Under the pieces are notes generated by a model that saw only the letters and a list, made by a program, of their open reading frames with translations, made no database searches and was not told the origin of the DNA. A program made the position numbers and the translations under genes. From Flavobacterium psychrolimnae (GTDB lineage Bacteria > Bacteroidota > Bacteroidia > Flavobacteriales > Flavobacteriaceae), in contig NZ_QNUX01000010.1 in the NCBI RefSeq assembly GCF_003312425.1, forward strand, positions 62,001 to 126,000: a DNA stretch of 64,000 nt, in the 5' to 3' direction. Shown piece by piece: positions 19,208-26,830 of the stretch; within the stretch, counting starts at the first letter, position 1, and each line of letters opens with the position of its first letter.

Positions 19208-20458
19208 ATGTTAGAAAAAGAAGTAATAAATTTCGAAAAAACGGCTATAGTTGGTATTGTGACTCAAAACCAAAGTGAAGAGAAACTACGCGAATATCTT
19301 GACGAATTGGAGTTTTTGACTTTTACCGCAGGAGGTCAAGTGGTGAAACGTTTTTCGCAAAAAATGGAACGTCCTAATCCTAAAACTTTTGTAGGAACTG
19401 GAAAAATTGAAGAGATTCATCTTTTTGTAAAAGAAAATGATATATCGACTTTGGTATTTGATGATGAATTATCGCCTTCACAACAAAAAAATATATCTAA
19501 AATCATTACAGAATGTAAAATTCTGGATAGAACGCACCTTATCCTGGATATTTTTGCACAACGTGCCGAAACTTCGTATGCAAGAACGCAGGTAGAATTA
19601 GCACAATGTATCTATATGTTGCCGCGATTATCGGGACTGTGGACACACCTTGAACGTCAAAAAGGGGGAATTGGAATGCGTGGACCTGGAGAGACAGAGA
19701 TTGAAACCGACAGACGTATTGTTCGTGACCGAATCGCATTATTGAAAGATAAAATCAAAGCAATCGACAAACAAATGGGAACGCAAAGAGGCAATCGCGG
19801 TTCTATGGTTCGTGTGGCTCTGGTTGGGTATACAAATGTGGGGAAATCGACATTGATGAATGCTGTTGGGAAAAGTGATGTTTTTGTAGAGAACAAACTT
19901 TTTGCAACATTGGATACGACCGTTCGAAAAGTAGTTATCAAAAACCTGCCTTTCCTGCTTTCGGATACCGTAGGATTTATCAGAAAATTGCCAACACAAC
20001 TGGTTGACTCTTTCAAAAGTACACTGGATGAGGTTCGCGAAGCTGATTTGTTATTGCACGTTGTTGATATTTCGCATCCGGAATTTGAAGATCATATTGC
20101 ATCCGTAAACCAAACGTTATTGGACATCAAGGCAAATGACAAACCCGTTATTATGGTTTTCAACAAAATCGATGCTTACAAGCATTTGACTATTGATGAA
20201 GATGATTTAATGACCGAAAAAACGCCAAGACATTACACGCTGGAAGAATGGAAAGCGACTTGGATGAGCCGAGTAGGAGAGCAAAATGCGTTGTTCATTT
20301 CCGCTACCGAGAAAGAAAATTTTGAGGAATTCAGAGAACGCGTTTACGAAGCCGTAAGACAAATTCACATCACCCGTTTTCCATACAATAAGTTTTTATA
20401 TCCGGATTATAAAGATGCGGTGGAAAAAGAAGACAAAGACGAAGAAGAAAACGAATAA
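19208..20458 (+). CDS. hflX: GTPase HflX
   Basis: Ribosome-associated GTPase of 416 residues; HflX homologues split stalled 70S ribosomes. The N-terminal HflX domain (about residues 10-180) contains KTFVGTGKIEEIHLF and the signature GIGMRGPGETEIETDRR. The G domain has G1 GYTNVGKST (about 208-216), G3 DTVGF (about 256-260) and G4 NKID (about 320-323). The acidic lysine-rich tail DKDEEENE is typical of Bacteroidota. Monocistronic, with a -7 box just upstream and a hairpin terminator at 20526-20560. Confidence 0.96.
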   Translation: MLEKEVINFEKTAIVGIVTQNQSEEKLREYLDELEFLTFTAGGQVVKRFSQKMERPNPKTFVGTGKIEEIHLFVKENDISTLVFDDELSPSQQKNISKIITECKILDRTHLILDIFAQRAETSYARTQVELAQCIYMLPRLSGLWTHLERQKGGIGMRGPGETEIETDRRIVRDRIALLKDKIKAIDKQMGTQRGNRGSMVRVALVGYTNVGKSTLMNAVGKSDVFVENKLFATLDTTVRKVVIKNLPFLLSDTVGFIRKLPTQLVDSFKSTLDEVREADLLLHVVDISHPEFEDHIASVNQTLLDIKANDKPVIMVFNKIDAYKHLTIDEDDLMTEKTPRHYTLEEWKATWMSRVGEQNALFISATEKENFEEFRERVYEAVRQIHITRFPYNKFLYPDYKDAVEKEDKDEEENE

Positions 20459-20478
20459 TTTCAATTTATAGAGTACAC

Positions 20479-20506
20479 AGCTGTCAGTTCGAGCGCAGTC
20501 AAGAAC
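20479..20506. repeat. Partial copy of a dispersed repeat (TCAGTTCGAGCGCAGTCAAG type)
   Basis: Matches an interspersed sequence I recognise from many Bacteroidota genomes; only one arm is present, right behind hflX. Confidence 0.45.
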
Positions 20507-20525
20507 AGCGCTAGTGGAGTAACAT

Positions 20526-20560
20526 AATCCCTTTTGATATTTTCAAGAGGGATTTTTTTT
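20526..20560 (+). terminator. Terminator of hflX
   Basis: AATCCCTTTTGA pairs with TCAAGAGGGATT (12 bp, one G-U) and is followed by eight T residues. Confidence 0.8.
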
Positions 20561-20672
20561 GGGCATGCCCCAGCTTCCTCTGCGTTACAGCTGCGTCAGG
20601 CTGTTCGCTATAATCTCCCGAAGAAAAATCGGGAGGATTTCCGCTGCCATCCTTCATGCGGATTAACGAGAA
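20561..20672. repeat. Nested hairpin repeat (GCTGTTCGC...GCTGCCATC type), copy 2
   Basis: The skeleton CAGGCTGTTCGCTATAAT ... GGATTTCCGCTGCCATCC flanks the inner stem CTCCCGA / TCGGGAG (20615-20636). The outer skeleton is shared with 9707-9785; the inner stem is not. Confidence 0.6.
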
Positions 20673-20705
20673 CGATTATTTACAAATAAAAAGTCCATTT
20701 GATGA

Positions 20706-20736
20706 TTTGTAAGATAATTATTAAAGTGTATATTTG
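20706..20736 (+). promoter_or_regulatory. Consensus Bacteroidota promoter for the deoxyribosyltransferase/TIR-like gene
   Basis: TTTG (20706-20709), a 19-base spacer and TATATTTG (20729-20736): an exact match to the -33/-7 pattern. The implied leader is about 115 bases. Confidence 0.6.
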
Positions 20737-20856
20737 AAAGTAATACGCTATGAAGTAGCGCCTATCCATCCAAAATGAGATGTATCTGCGCTATTTTGTG
20801 GCGGGTATATACAAGTTAGCGGTAATTTTAAAAAAAAACGTGAAATCAAATAAGAA

Positions 20857-21729
20857 ATGACTGAAAAAAACACTAAGACAGTAGAAAAAATAGCCGTTAA
20901 AAAAAAATGTGGAATTATAATGCCAATTGCTTCTAATCCTGATTATCCAAATGAGCACTGGAAAGAAGTTCTTTTAATTTTATCTGAAGCAATTTCACAA
21001 ACTGAATTTGAACCAAGATTAGTGAGTGATGATGTTGCAATTGGACTTATTCACGATAGAATTGTAAATAATATTTATAGCGATGATATCGTTGTATGTG
21101 ATGTAAGTTCTAAAAATCCTAATGTAATGTTCGAATTAGGAATGAGACTCGCTTTCGACAAACCTACAATAATAATTAAAGACGAAAAAACCGGATATTC
21201 TTTTGATACAGGAGTAATAGAGCATATTAATTATCCATCCTCTTTAAGATTTAATCAGATTGTAGAATTTAAACTTGAGCTTATAAAAAGAATAAATGCT
21301 ACATATGAAAAATCACAATCAGAACCAAATTATTCTCCATTTCTGAAAAGTTTTGGAAAAACTATAGTTCCAGCCGCAATTAACCAAACAGAAATTCCTG
21401 AAAGTAAATTTATAATTTCACAACTTGAAAGTCTAACTAATGAAATGCACTTAATGCGTGTCAATCAAAATGGTAGAAATGAAAATTATACTAAAAGAAA
21501 ATATGACATAATTTTAAATGAAAAAGACAGAAAAGATTATATAAATTCTTCAATTTCGAAATTCATAAAAATAAATAATCATTTAAAATATGAAGATTTT
21601 ACAAGTGAAAATTTCTTACCTTTTTTAAGAGATCAAATAACTAATGATGCTAATTTTGTTCCTTCTAGTTTGGAAATAAAAAATAGTCTTAATCAATATT
21701 TTGCAAGAAACAATGTTGATCTAAAATAA
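20857..21729 (+). CDS. Nucleoside 2-deoxyribosyltransferase/TIR-like domain protein, candidate stand-alone effector
   Basis: A 290-residue soluble protein. Residues 18-150 form a Rossmann-like domain: GIIMPIASNPDYPNEHW, FEPRLVSDDVAIGLIHDRI, then SDDIVVCDVSSKNPNVMFEL with G and M following, and KPTIIIKDEK. The D-x-S-x-x-N-x-x-V-x-x-E-L-G pattern is that of nucleoside 2-deoxyribosyltransferase-like and TIR-like proteins, in which the glutamate is catalytic. The C-terminal 140 residues are lysine- and asparagine-rich, helical, and unrecognised. Such proteins often act on nucleotides or NAD in defence or signalling, but no partner gene is adjacent. Its strong promoter and repeat-like flanks suggest a mobile cassette. 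Function not shown. Confidence 0.7.
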   Translation: MTEKNTKTVEKIAVKKKCGIIMPIASNPDYPNEHWKEVLLILSEAISQTEFEPRLVSDDVAIGLIHDRIVNNIYSDDIVVCDVSSKNPNVMFELGMRLAFDKPTIIIKDEKTGYSFDTGVIEHINYPSSLRFNQIVEFKLELIKRINATYEKSQSEPNYSPFLKSFGKTIVPAAINQTEIPESKFIISQLESLTNEMHLMRVNQNGRNENYTKRKYDIILNEKDRKDYINSSISKFIKINNHLKYEDFTSENFLPFLRDQITNDANFVPSSLEIKNSLNQYFARNNVDLK

Positions 21730-21737
21730 ATAAACTA

Positions 21738-21880
21738 TAGCTAACACGCGCTACAAGCAATTTGGGGATTTGGCTTAATTTAAATATGGTTTTGTATTTG
21801 AAAAATTAATGATTAACCGAAAAATAGATTTAAATTTAGTCCCAAACCTCTTTTAGCAAGGTTAACTGTAGTTTTGTAGA
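21738..21880. repeat. Imperfect long palindrome behind the TIR-like gene (attC-like in shape)
   Basis: GCTAACACGCGCTACAAGC and then TTTGGGGATTTGG on the left face CCCAAACCTC and TTAGCAAGGTTAAC on the right, giving an imperfect fold-back of about 115 bases. Sequences of this kind (CGCGCTACAAGCAATTTGGG) recur between orphan genes in Bacteroidota. Strict integron core sites (RYYYAAC, GTTRRRY) are not met. Confidence 0.4.
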
Positions 21881-21905
21881 AAATAATAATTAAAAATAAA
21901 TAAAT

Positions 21906-22142
21906 ATGAAATGGAATGATTATCCTGAAAATCATCCTTTAGAATCTGGAACGTATTTAATAAGCGTTACAAAACCATATAAAGGTGGCGGAGATTTTAC
22001 TTTTAAATATGTAGCATATTATAACCATAAAACTAATGAATGGCATAAACAAAATCTCTTTGATGAAAATGATGAAGTACTAGAAGTAATCCAACATCGT
22101 ATAAATGGTTGGGCGTCTGATATTCCAATTTATTTACGTTAA
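21906..22142 (+). CDS. Small orphan protein, possibly DUF551-like
   Basis: A 78-residue protein without signal or membrane segment. The layout (MKWNDYPENHPLESGTYLIS, then YVAYYNHKTNEWHK, ending NGWASDIPIYLR) recalls small DUF551-like proteins in which a W-rich start is followed by a display-type beta core and a closing W-x-P motif. It follows the fold-back repeat at 21738-21880 and precedes the transposase element, so it may be an accessory cassette gene. Function unknown. Confidence 0.55.
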   Translation: MKWNDYPENHPLESGTYLISVTKPYKGGGDFTFKYVAYYNHKTNEWHKQNLFDENDEVLEVIQHRINGWASDIPIYLR

Positions 22143-22218
22143 TCTCCCTATCCAACTGTCGCTCGTTGGTCCAGCTTTCTTTTGCATTCCCACTAGCACT
22201 CGTTTGTCCACATTCTCT

Positions 22219-22281
22219 GGTGCTCGTCTGCGACGAGTACCTACTTAAATTAAGAAACAAATTATAGCGTTTGCAACGCGG
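22219..22281 (+). repeat. Left 63-bp inverted end of the RAYT element
   Basis: Contains two hairpins, GGTGCTCGTCTGCGACGAGTACC-like at 22219-22241 and GCGTT-TGC-AACGC at 22267-22279. It matches the reverse complement of 22931-22993 over the same 63 bases, best in the two hairpins. Confidence 0.85.
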
Positions 22282-22351
22282 ATCGTTAAAACCGGAGTAC
22301 CTTTAAATAACTTTACGACTGTTTTATAGTAGCGTTTCTTAAAATCAATAT

Positions 22352-22915
22352 TTGAAAAAAATGTCTGAGAATTACAAAGTTATCGATAGTACAGTGCCTA
22401 CTTTTATTACTATAACAGTTGTAGACTGGGTAGATTTATTTGTACGACCTAATTATTGTACTATTTTAGATGAATCCTTAAATTATTGTATCAAGGAAAA
22501 AGGATTGAGTGTGCATGCTTATGTATATATGACTAGTCATATTCATTTAATTGTAACAGCATTTGATGGTGAATTACAAGGTGTTATTCGGGATTTTAAA
22601 AAATTTACATCTAAAAAACTGATAGAAGCGATAAAAGAATATCCTGAAAGCAGGCGAGAATGGCTGTTACGGAAATTTAGTTTTGAAGCTCAAAAATCAG
22701 GAAGAGCTAAAAATTATAAAGTATGGCAAGATGGTTTTCATCCCGTTGTATTGGATACTTTGGAAAAATTAGAACAGCGTCTAAACTATATTCATTATAA
22801 TCCTATTGAAGCCGAAATCGTTTTTCATGAAAGAGATTATGTAAACAGTAGTTATAGAAATTATGAAGAAGATAATACTGTTTTTCGTAATGTAAATGTC
22901 GAATCTTTATGGTAA
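22352..22915 (+). CDS. REP-associated tyrosine transposase (Y1_Tnp family)
   Basis: Single-strand HUH transposase of the IS200/RAYT superfamily, 187 residues. The HUH pair is in MTSHIHLIVTA (HIH, residues about 66-68), preceded by the core strand ITITVVDWVDLFVR and followed by the long helix VIRDFKKFTSKKLIEAI. The expected catalytic tyrosine is in LNYIHYNPIEA (Y near 146 or 149), a hallmark of the family. ATG 22352 was used; an in-frame Met three codons later is equally possible. It lies between 63-bp inverted ends with REP-type hairpins, which supports RAYT rather than an autonomous IS200. Confidence 0.9.
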   Translation: MKKMSENYKVIDSTVPTFITITVVDWVDLFVRPNYCTILDESLNYCIKEKGLSVHAYVYMTSHIHLIVTAFDGELQGVIRDFKKFTSKKLIEAIKEYPESRREWLLRKFSFEAQKSGRAKNYKVWQDGFHPVVLDTLEKLEQRLNYIHYNPIEAEIVFHERDYVNSSYRNYEEDNTVFRNVNVESLW

Positions 22916-22930
22916 TCTGTTTATATTAGC

Positions 22931-22993
22931 CGCGTTGTAAACGCTTTATTTAGTTCACACAATTAATTAGGTACTCGTTGCAAACGAGCACCA
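22931..22993 (-). repeat. Right 63-bp inverted end of the RAYT element
   Basis: Inverted counterpart of 22219-22281 with the same two hairpins in reverse order (CCGCGTTGTAAACGC, then GGTACTCGTTGCAAACGAGC). Confidence 0.85.
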
Positions 22994-23015
22994 GGGTATA
23001 GAGAACTACAGAACA

Positions 23016-23053
23016 AAAAAAGACCTTTAGAAATTTCTAAAGGTCTTTTTTTT
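23016..23053. terminator. Bidirectional terminator behind the DUF3078 gene
   Basis: A perfect palindrome centred on GAAATTTC (arms AAAGACCTTTAG / CTAAAGGTCTTT) with A- and T-runs on both sides. It separates the RAYT element from the 3' end of the suf-linked gene cluster. Confidence 0.8.
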
Positions 23054-23069
23054 ATAAAAATGTGTTTTA

Positions 23070-23918
23070 TTAGAAACCGTAATTAACCCCTAATCCAAAT
23101 ACTTCTCTAACCTGAACGGCTTGAATCGAATTGTCATCATAAATGGCTTGTAAGGCTACGTTAGCCGACAAGTATTTGTTGATTTTCATGATGACATTCA
23201 TTTGGTAATCAACATCCACGTTTTGAGGATTGTCTAAATAATTGGAATACAAATTCAATCGGTTTTCTATAGATACATTCGTCATGATATTGAATTTGTA
23301 GTATGCCGTAATACTGGCTCCAAACTCAAATCGAGTAGAATCGCCTTGCAATACTCCAAAAGAAGGGCCAAATTCAGTAAAATGAGGATGAACAACAACT
23401 AGTTTTGCAGTCGCTGGTGAAAAATTGACACTCAAATTATTACTTTTTTTCCACAGCATTCCTGGTCCCAACTGGAAATAAGCCGGAGAGAAAAAATGAG
23501 ATATTTTATCATCATTTTTGTCCAGTCCAGTGTCCATTTGAGTCTTGAAATTAAAAAACATCGAATAGTACCATTGTCCTTTGGCTTTCTTTCCCCAAAG
23601 AGAATTCAGTTCCAGACGATCGTCCGTTTTTGCAGTTTTTTCGTCTCCTTTAATTTTGGTTAAACCATACGCTAAAATAAATTTGTTATCCCAAACGATA
23701 TCTTCTTTTTTATAATTGAAGTCGTAATTCAGTCCAAAATTCCCCGCAATATTAGAAGTTCCACCACCCAGCCATTGCTTATTATAAGCCGATTGATTAA
23801 AAAGCAGTGAGATATTTCCTTTTTTGGTCCAATACTTAATCGTGTCTGTTGACGTTTCTTGTGCAGCAGCAGAAAGCACTGCAAAAAGAAACACTACAGA
23901 AAAAGCTATTTTTTTCAT
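23070..23918 (-). CDS. DUF3078 family outer-membrane beta protein
   Basis: A 282-residue protein with signal peptide (1-19, ending SAAAQ). The DUF3078-type start (YWTKKGNISLLFNQSAYN, QWLGGGTSNIAGN) is followed by alternating beta-strands and a final strand REVFGLGVNYGF with C-terminal aromatic Phe, which suggests an outer-membrane beta-barrel. The family's role is not known. It is the last gene of the minus-strand cluster headed by suf genes, 47 bases after the DUF2480 gene, an arrangement I recall as common in Flavobacteriia. Confidence 0.88.
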   Translation of the reverse strand: MKKIAFSVVFLFAVLSAAAQETSTDTIKYWTKKGNISLLFNQSAYNKQWLGGGTSNIAGNFGLNYDFNYKKEDIVWDNKFILAYGLTKIKGDEKTAKTDDRLELNSLWGKKAKGQWYYSMFFNFKTQMDTGLDKNDDKISHFFSPAYFQLGPGMLWKKSNNLSVNFSPATAKLVVVHPHFTEFGPSFGVLQGDSTRFEFGASITAYYKFNIMTNVSIENRLNLYSNYLDNPQNVDVDYQMNVIMKINKYLSANVALQAIYDDNSIQAVQVREVFGLGVNYGF

Positions 23919-23965
23919 GTTTTATAATTTAAATACATTTTAAAGTATTCCTAAACGTAAATATA

Positions 23966-24481
23966 TTATCCCTTTTTAGGTGCTTTGTATAATGGAACGG
24001 CAGAGCATGCTTCGCCATACATTATACTTCGAGCAAAAGGTTGCAAGTAATGCGCTGCTAATACATAAGCCCGCATCGGAACCGGTTTTCTGGAGCATCC
24101 TTTTATAATAACTGGCTTATTTTCATAAACCGAATAGTCAATTTTAGGCAATAATTCTTCGTATAGTGAAGCGTCTAAATCTTCCAAAGTTCCATTGATG
24201 ATTTTCTTAGCAAATGGCGCTAGTTGAATGGCAACCAAAATTGAAGCCCAAGCCGGAACAATAGCATCGGTACTGCAATGAATAGCTATATATTGATCTT
24301 GGTATTGTGACCAATCGTGATTTTTCAACTCCTCTCTAAAGTCTTTTTCTTTCAATAAAAAACCTTCCAAAAGCCATTGCGAAATATCGATTTGCGTGCG
24401 AATTCCTTTTGGATAATAATCTTCGAGATCGAAAACTTCCAAAACACTATTCGCAACTTTATTTATAATTTCATCTTCCAT
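23966..24481 (-). CDS. DUF2480 family protein
   Basis: A 171-residue cytoplasmic protein matching DUF2480, a Bacteroidota family of unknown function usually near suf genes. Visible conserved parts: VFDLEDYYPKGIRTQIDIS, IVPAWASILVAIQLAPFAK, VIIKGCSRKPVPMRAYV and the final ARSIMYGEACSAVPLYK. Two conserved-looking cysteines (in KGCSRKPVP and GEACSAVP) could matter for a link to Fe-S biology, which is inference. It lies 9 bases after the ABC transporter gene and is probably in the same transcript. Confidence 0.85.
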   Translation of the reverse strand: MEDEIINKVANSVLEVFDLEDYYPKGIRTQIDISQWLLEGFLLKEKDFREELKNHDWSQYQDQYIAIHCSTDAIVPAWASILVAIQLAPFAKKIINGTLEDLDASLYEELLPKIDYSVYENKPVIIKGCSRKPVPMRAYVLAAHYLQPFARSIMYGEACSAVPLYKAPKKG

Positions 24482-24490
24482 ACCATTTTT

Positions 24491-26323
24491 TTATAGATAG
24501 CCTTCAGCCTGCAGTGTGAACAGTTGGGCATATAATTTTTTATTTTCCATTAACTCATTATGCGTTCCTGATTCTAAGATCTTACCTTCTTGTAAGACTA
24601 AAATACGGTCTGCCTGTCTCACAGTGCTAAATCTATGAGAGATTATTACACTGGTTTTATCTTTTATTAATCCTATAAATCGTTCAAAAACTTCGCTTTC
24701 AGCTTTGGCATCCAGTGCCGATGTGGGCTCGTCTAGAATCATAACCTCAGCGTTTTTCATGTAAGCCCGCGCCAACGCAATTTTTTGCCATTGTCCTCCG
24801 GATAGTTCCTGACCTTTGGCAAATCGTTTTCCTAGTTGTTGATCGTAGCCATACTTTAATTCAGAGACAACTTCGTTGGCCAAACTCAATTCAGCCGCTT
24901 TTTGTATTCGTTCGTAATCATTAATTTCATCAATTTTGCCGATGGCGATATTTTCTTTCACTGAAAATTCATACTTGAAAAAATCCTGAAAAAGGACTCC
25001 AAAATATTCCTGGTAATTGGCCTTATTATATCGATTTATATTGATGCCATCAAGCAAAATTTCACCCGATGTTGGCTCGTAAAACCGAAGCAGTAATTTA
25101 GTAAGTGTTGTTTTTCCAGCACCATTCTGCCCAACGAATGCTATTTTTTCTCCAGCTTTTATAACAAAACTAATGTCTTTTACTATTTGATTATCAGATT
25201 CCGGATAAGCAAAATAGACGTTTTTAAATTCAAATCCGGTTTTGATTTTTTCTGGCAACGGAACCTCCTTTTCATTTTTATATTCGGACGGAATGTCAAG
25301 AAAATCAAAATAATCTTTCAGATATAAAGAGCTTTCGGATATCCGAGTAAATTTCGAAAAAAAATCTCGCAGACTACTCATTAAACGATTGAAACTCCCG
25401 GATAAAAAAGTTAATTCACCAAGTGTAATTCCGCCCGAAAGAACTCTGTAAATTATAAAAACATATGCTGCATAATAACTAATTGATCCTAAAACATTAA
25501 ATAAAAACCCATAACTGGAACGTTTTACAACGAGGGATTTATTTAATTTAAAATAGCGCGTTGCAAGGGTTTCAAATCTTTCGACCAGAAAGCTAGTTAA
25601 TCCAAAAAGCTTAATTTCCTTTGCCGTTTTATCATTAGCGCCAATAAATCTAAGGTAATCCAATTCCCTTCTTTCGGAAGTCCAGCTTCTAGCCAGCGAA
25701 TATTGTTGTTGACTGAAACGTACTTCGTTAATAAAAGACGGAAAAATGCTTAAAATTAATAAGACAATTAAATAAGGTTCAAAATAAATCAATCCTATTA
25801 CAAGCGAAAAGATAGAAATAGTAGTTTGCGCCTGACCTAAAACATTCGACATTAAATCGACACGACCTGCCGTTTGCGTTCGTGCTCGGTCAAGCTTGTC
25901 GTAAAATTCAGAATTTTCCAGCAGACTAATATCGATTTCATTAGTCTTTTTGATAATTTTAATCGAACTATTGATATTGTACTGATCTCCAAGAATTCCA
26001 TCGGTAAGTGAAATTGCCCGACCTACCAAATCAGATAACACGACGAGTATAAACTCTATTGCTACAGAATGCCATAGCGCAGAATAATCCTTTTCGCCGT
26101 GTGTTGTAATTTGGATGATGGCATCAAAAATGAGTTTTCCAACCCATAAAATTGCAACGGGCAACAAAGCCGCAACGATTCTGCAAAAAGCTGATGTCAA
26201 GAATAACGTTTTGTTAGTACGCCAAATTTCTTTGAAAAAGCGGGGTATAAAAAAAAGCGAATCAAAAGAAGATTTTAGTCCAATTTTTTGATCGTTTAAA
26301 GATTTGGGTTGAGTCCGCGCCAT
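24491..26323 (-). CDS. ABC exporter, fused permease and ATPase
   Basis: A 610-residue half-transporter of the type IV (MsbA-like) exporter class. Residues about 30-340 hold six membrane helices. The nucleotide-binding domain (about 365-605) has Walker A GQNGAGKTT near 400, Q-loop LFQDFFKYE, signature LSGGQWQK near 506, Walker B VMILDEPTSALD and the H-loop ISHR. It probably works as a homodimer; substrate unknown. It begins one base after the stop of the DUF59 gene and precedes DUF2480, so it is embedded in the suf-linked operon, although an exporter is not a usual member of that set. Confidence 0.92.
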   Translation of the reverse strand: MARTQPKSLNDQKIGLKSSFDSLFFIPRFFKEIWRTNKTLFLTSAFCRIVAALLPVAILWVGKLIFDAIIQITTHGEKDYSALWHSVAIEFILVVLSDLVGRAISLTDGILGDQYNINSSIKIIKKTNEIDISLLENSEFYDKLDRARTQTAGRVDLMSNVLGQAQTTISIFSLVIGLIYFEPYLIVLLILSIFPSFINEVRFSQQQYSLARSWTSERRELDYLRFIGANDKTAKEIKLFGLTSFLVERFETLATRYFKLNKSLVVKRSSYGFLFNVLGSISYYAAYVFIIYRVLSGGITLGELTFLSGSFNRLMSSLRDFFSKFTRISESSLYLKDYFDFLDIPSEYKNEKEVPLPEKIKTGFEFKNVYFAYPESDNQIVKDISFVIKAGEKIAFVGQNGAGKTTLTKLLLRFYEPTSGEILLDGININRYNKANYQEYFGVLFQDFFKYEFSVKENIAIGKIDEINDYERIQKAAELSLANEVVSELKYGYDQQLGKRFAKGQELSGGQWQKIALARAYMKNAEVMILDEPTSALDAKAESEVFERFIGLIKDKTSVIISHRFSTVRQADRILVLQEGKILESGTHNELMENKKLYAQLFTLQAEGYL

Positions 26324-26324
26324 T

Positions 26325-26648
26325 TTAAAGCATTCCCAATTCTAATTTTGCTTCCTCGCTCATTAAATCTTTACTCCAAGGCGGATCAAAAGTGATTTCT
26401 ACTTCAGCATCTTTTACATTCTCTAACGATTTTACTTTTTCTTCTACTTCTCTTGGTAAACTTTCTGCAACTGGGCAGTTAGGAGAGGTAAGTGTCATCA
26501 GGATTTTTACTTCATAATCTGTATTGACCATCACGTCATAAATCAATCCTAATTCGTAAATATCTACAGGAATCTCCGGATCGTAAATAGTCTTTAATAT
26601 TTTTACGATTGATTCTCCTAATTCTGTGGTGTCTATTTCTTGTGTCAT
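26325..26648 (-). CDS. DUF59 / SufT-like Fe-S assembly protein
   Basis: A 107-residue MIP18/PaaD-type protein (DUF59 family), used in Fe-S cluster maturation. Key features are the DPEIPVDIYELGLIYD motif (about residues 23-38) and TSPNCPVAESLPREVE with the conserved cysteine near 58, then the final DPPWSKDLMSEEAK, which is characteristic of the SUF-operon version. It belongs to the suf cluster on the minus strand; the GxxExxY pseudogene and CATATAAGTCAT repeats separate it from sufE. The exact biochemical role of the free-standing form is not settled. Confidence 0.92.
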   Translation of the reverse strand: MTQEIDTTELGESIVKILKTIYDPEIPVDIYELGLIYDVMVNTDYEVKILMTLTSPNCPVAESLPREVEEKVKSLENVKDAEVEITFDPPWSKDLMSEEAKLELGML

Positions 26649-26666
26649 AATTTTGTCTGTTTTTTA

Positions 26667-26823
26667 AACACATAAGTCATATAAGTTTCTCTTTTTAAAG
26701 AAGATATAAGTATGTGTAAGTTTTTATTTTAGTTTTTAATATTTTTAAAACATATAGGTCATGTAAGTTTCTTTGTTCAAAGTAAAACATTCAACTAATT
26801 TGCTTATATGACTTAGATGTTTA
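26667..26823. repeat. CATATAAGTCAT-type repeats on the 3' side of the GxxExxY gene
   Basis: Two direct copies (26667-26696 and 26747-26779, each ending AAGTTTCTCTTT-like) and one inverted copy (26800-26823, TTATATGACTTAGATGTTT). They face an inverted copy at 27294-27317 on the other side of the gene. Confidence 0.75.
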
Positions 26824-26830
26824 ATTTTTT

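Larger units (their letters stand above)
22219..22993 (+). mobile_element. REP-associated tyrosine transposase (RAYT) element
   Basis: About 775 bases: two 63-bp inverted ends (22219-22281 and 22931-22993), each with two short hairpins, enclose a single Y1-type transposase gene. This is the layout expected of a RAYT with its REP palindromes. No target duplication was seen, as expected for single-strand transposition. Confidence 0.8.

Noticed and set aside
19539..20016. Three minus-strand frames within hflX
   Set aside because: Shadows of the strongly conserved HflX G domain.
20780..20825. Micro-ORF of about 14 codons in the leader of the TIR-like gene
   Set aside because: No conservation evidence and composition matches the surrounding non-coding repeat-like sequence.
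21738..21880. True integron attC site
   Set aside because: The core sites do not meet RYYYAAC/GTTRRRY and no integron integrase is in the window; kept only as an attC-like shape.
22033..22260. Minus-strand 75-residue frame before the RAYT gene
   Set aside because: It overlaps the small plus-strand gene and the left hairpin end of the element; sequence is of low quality as a protein.
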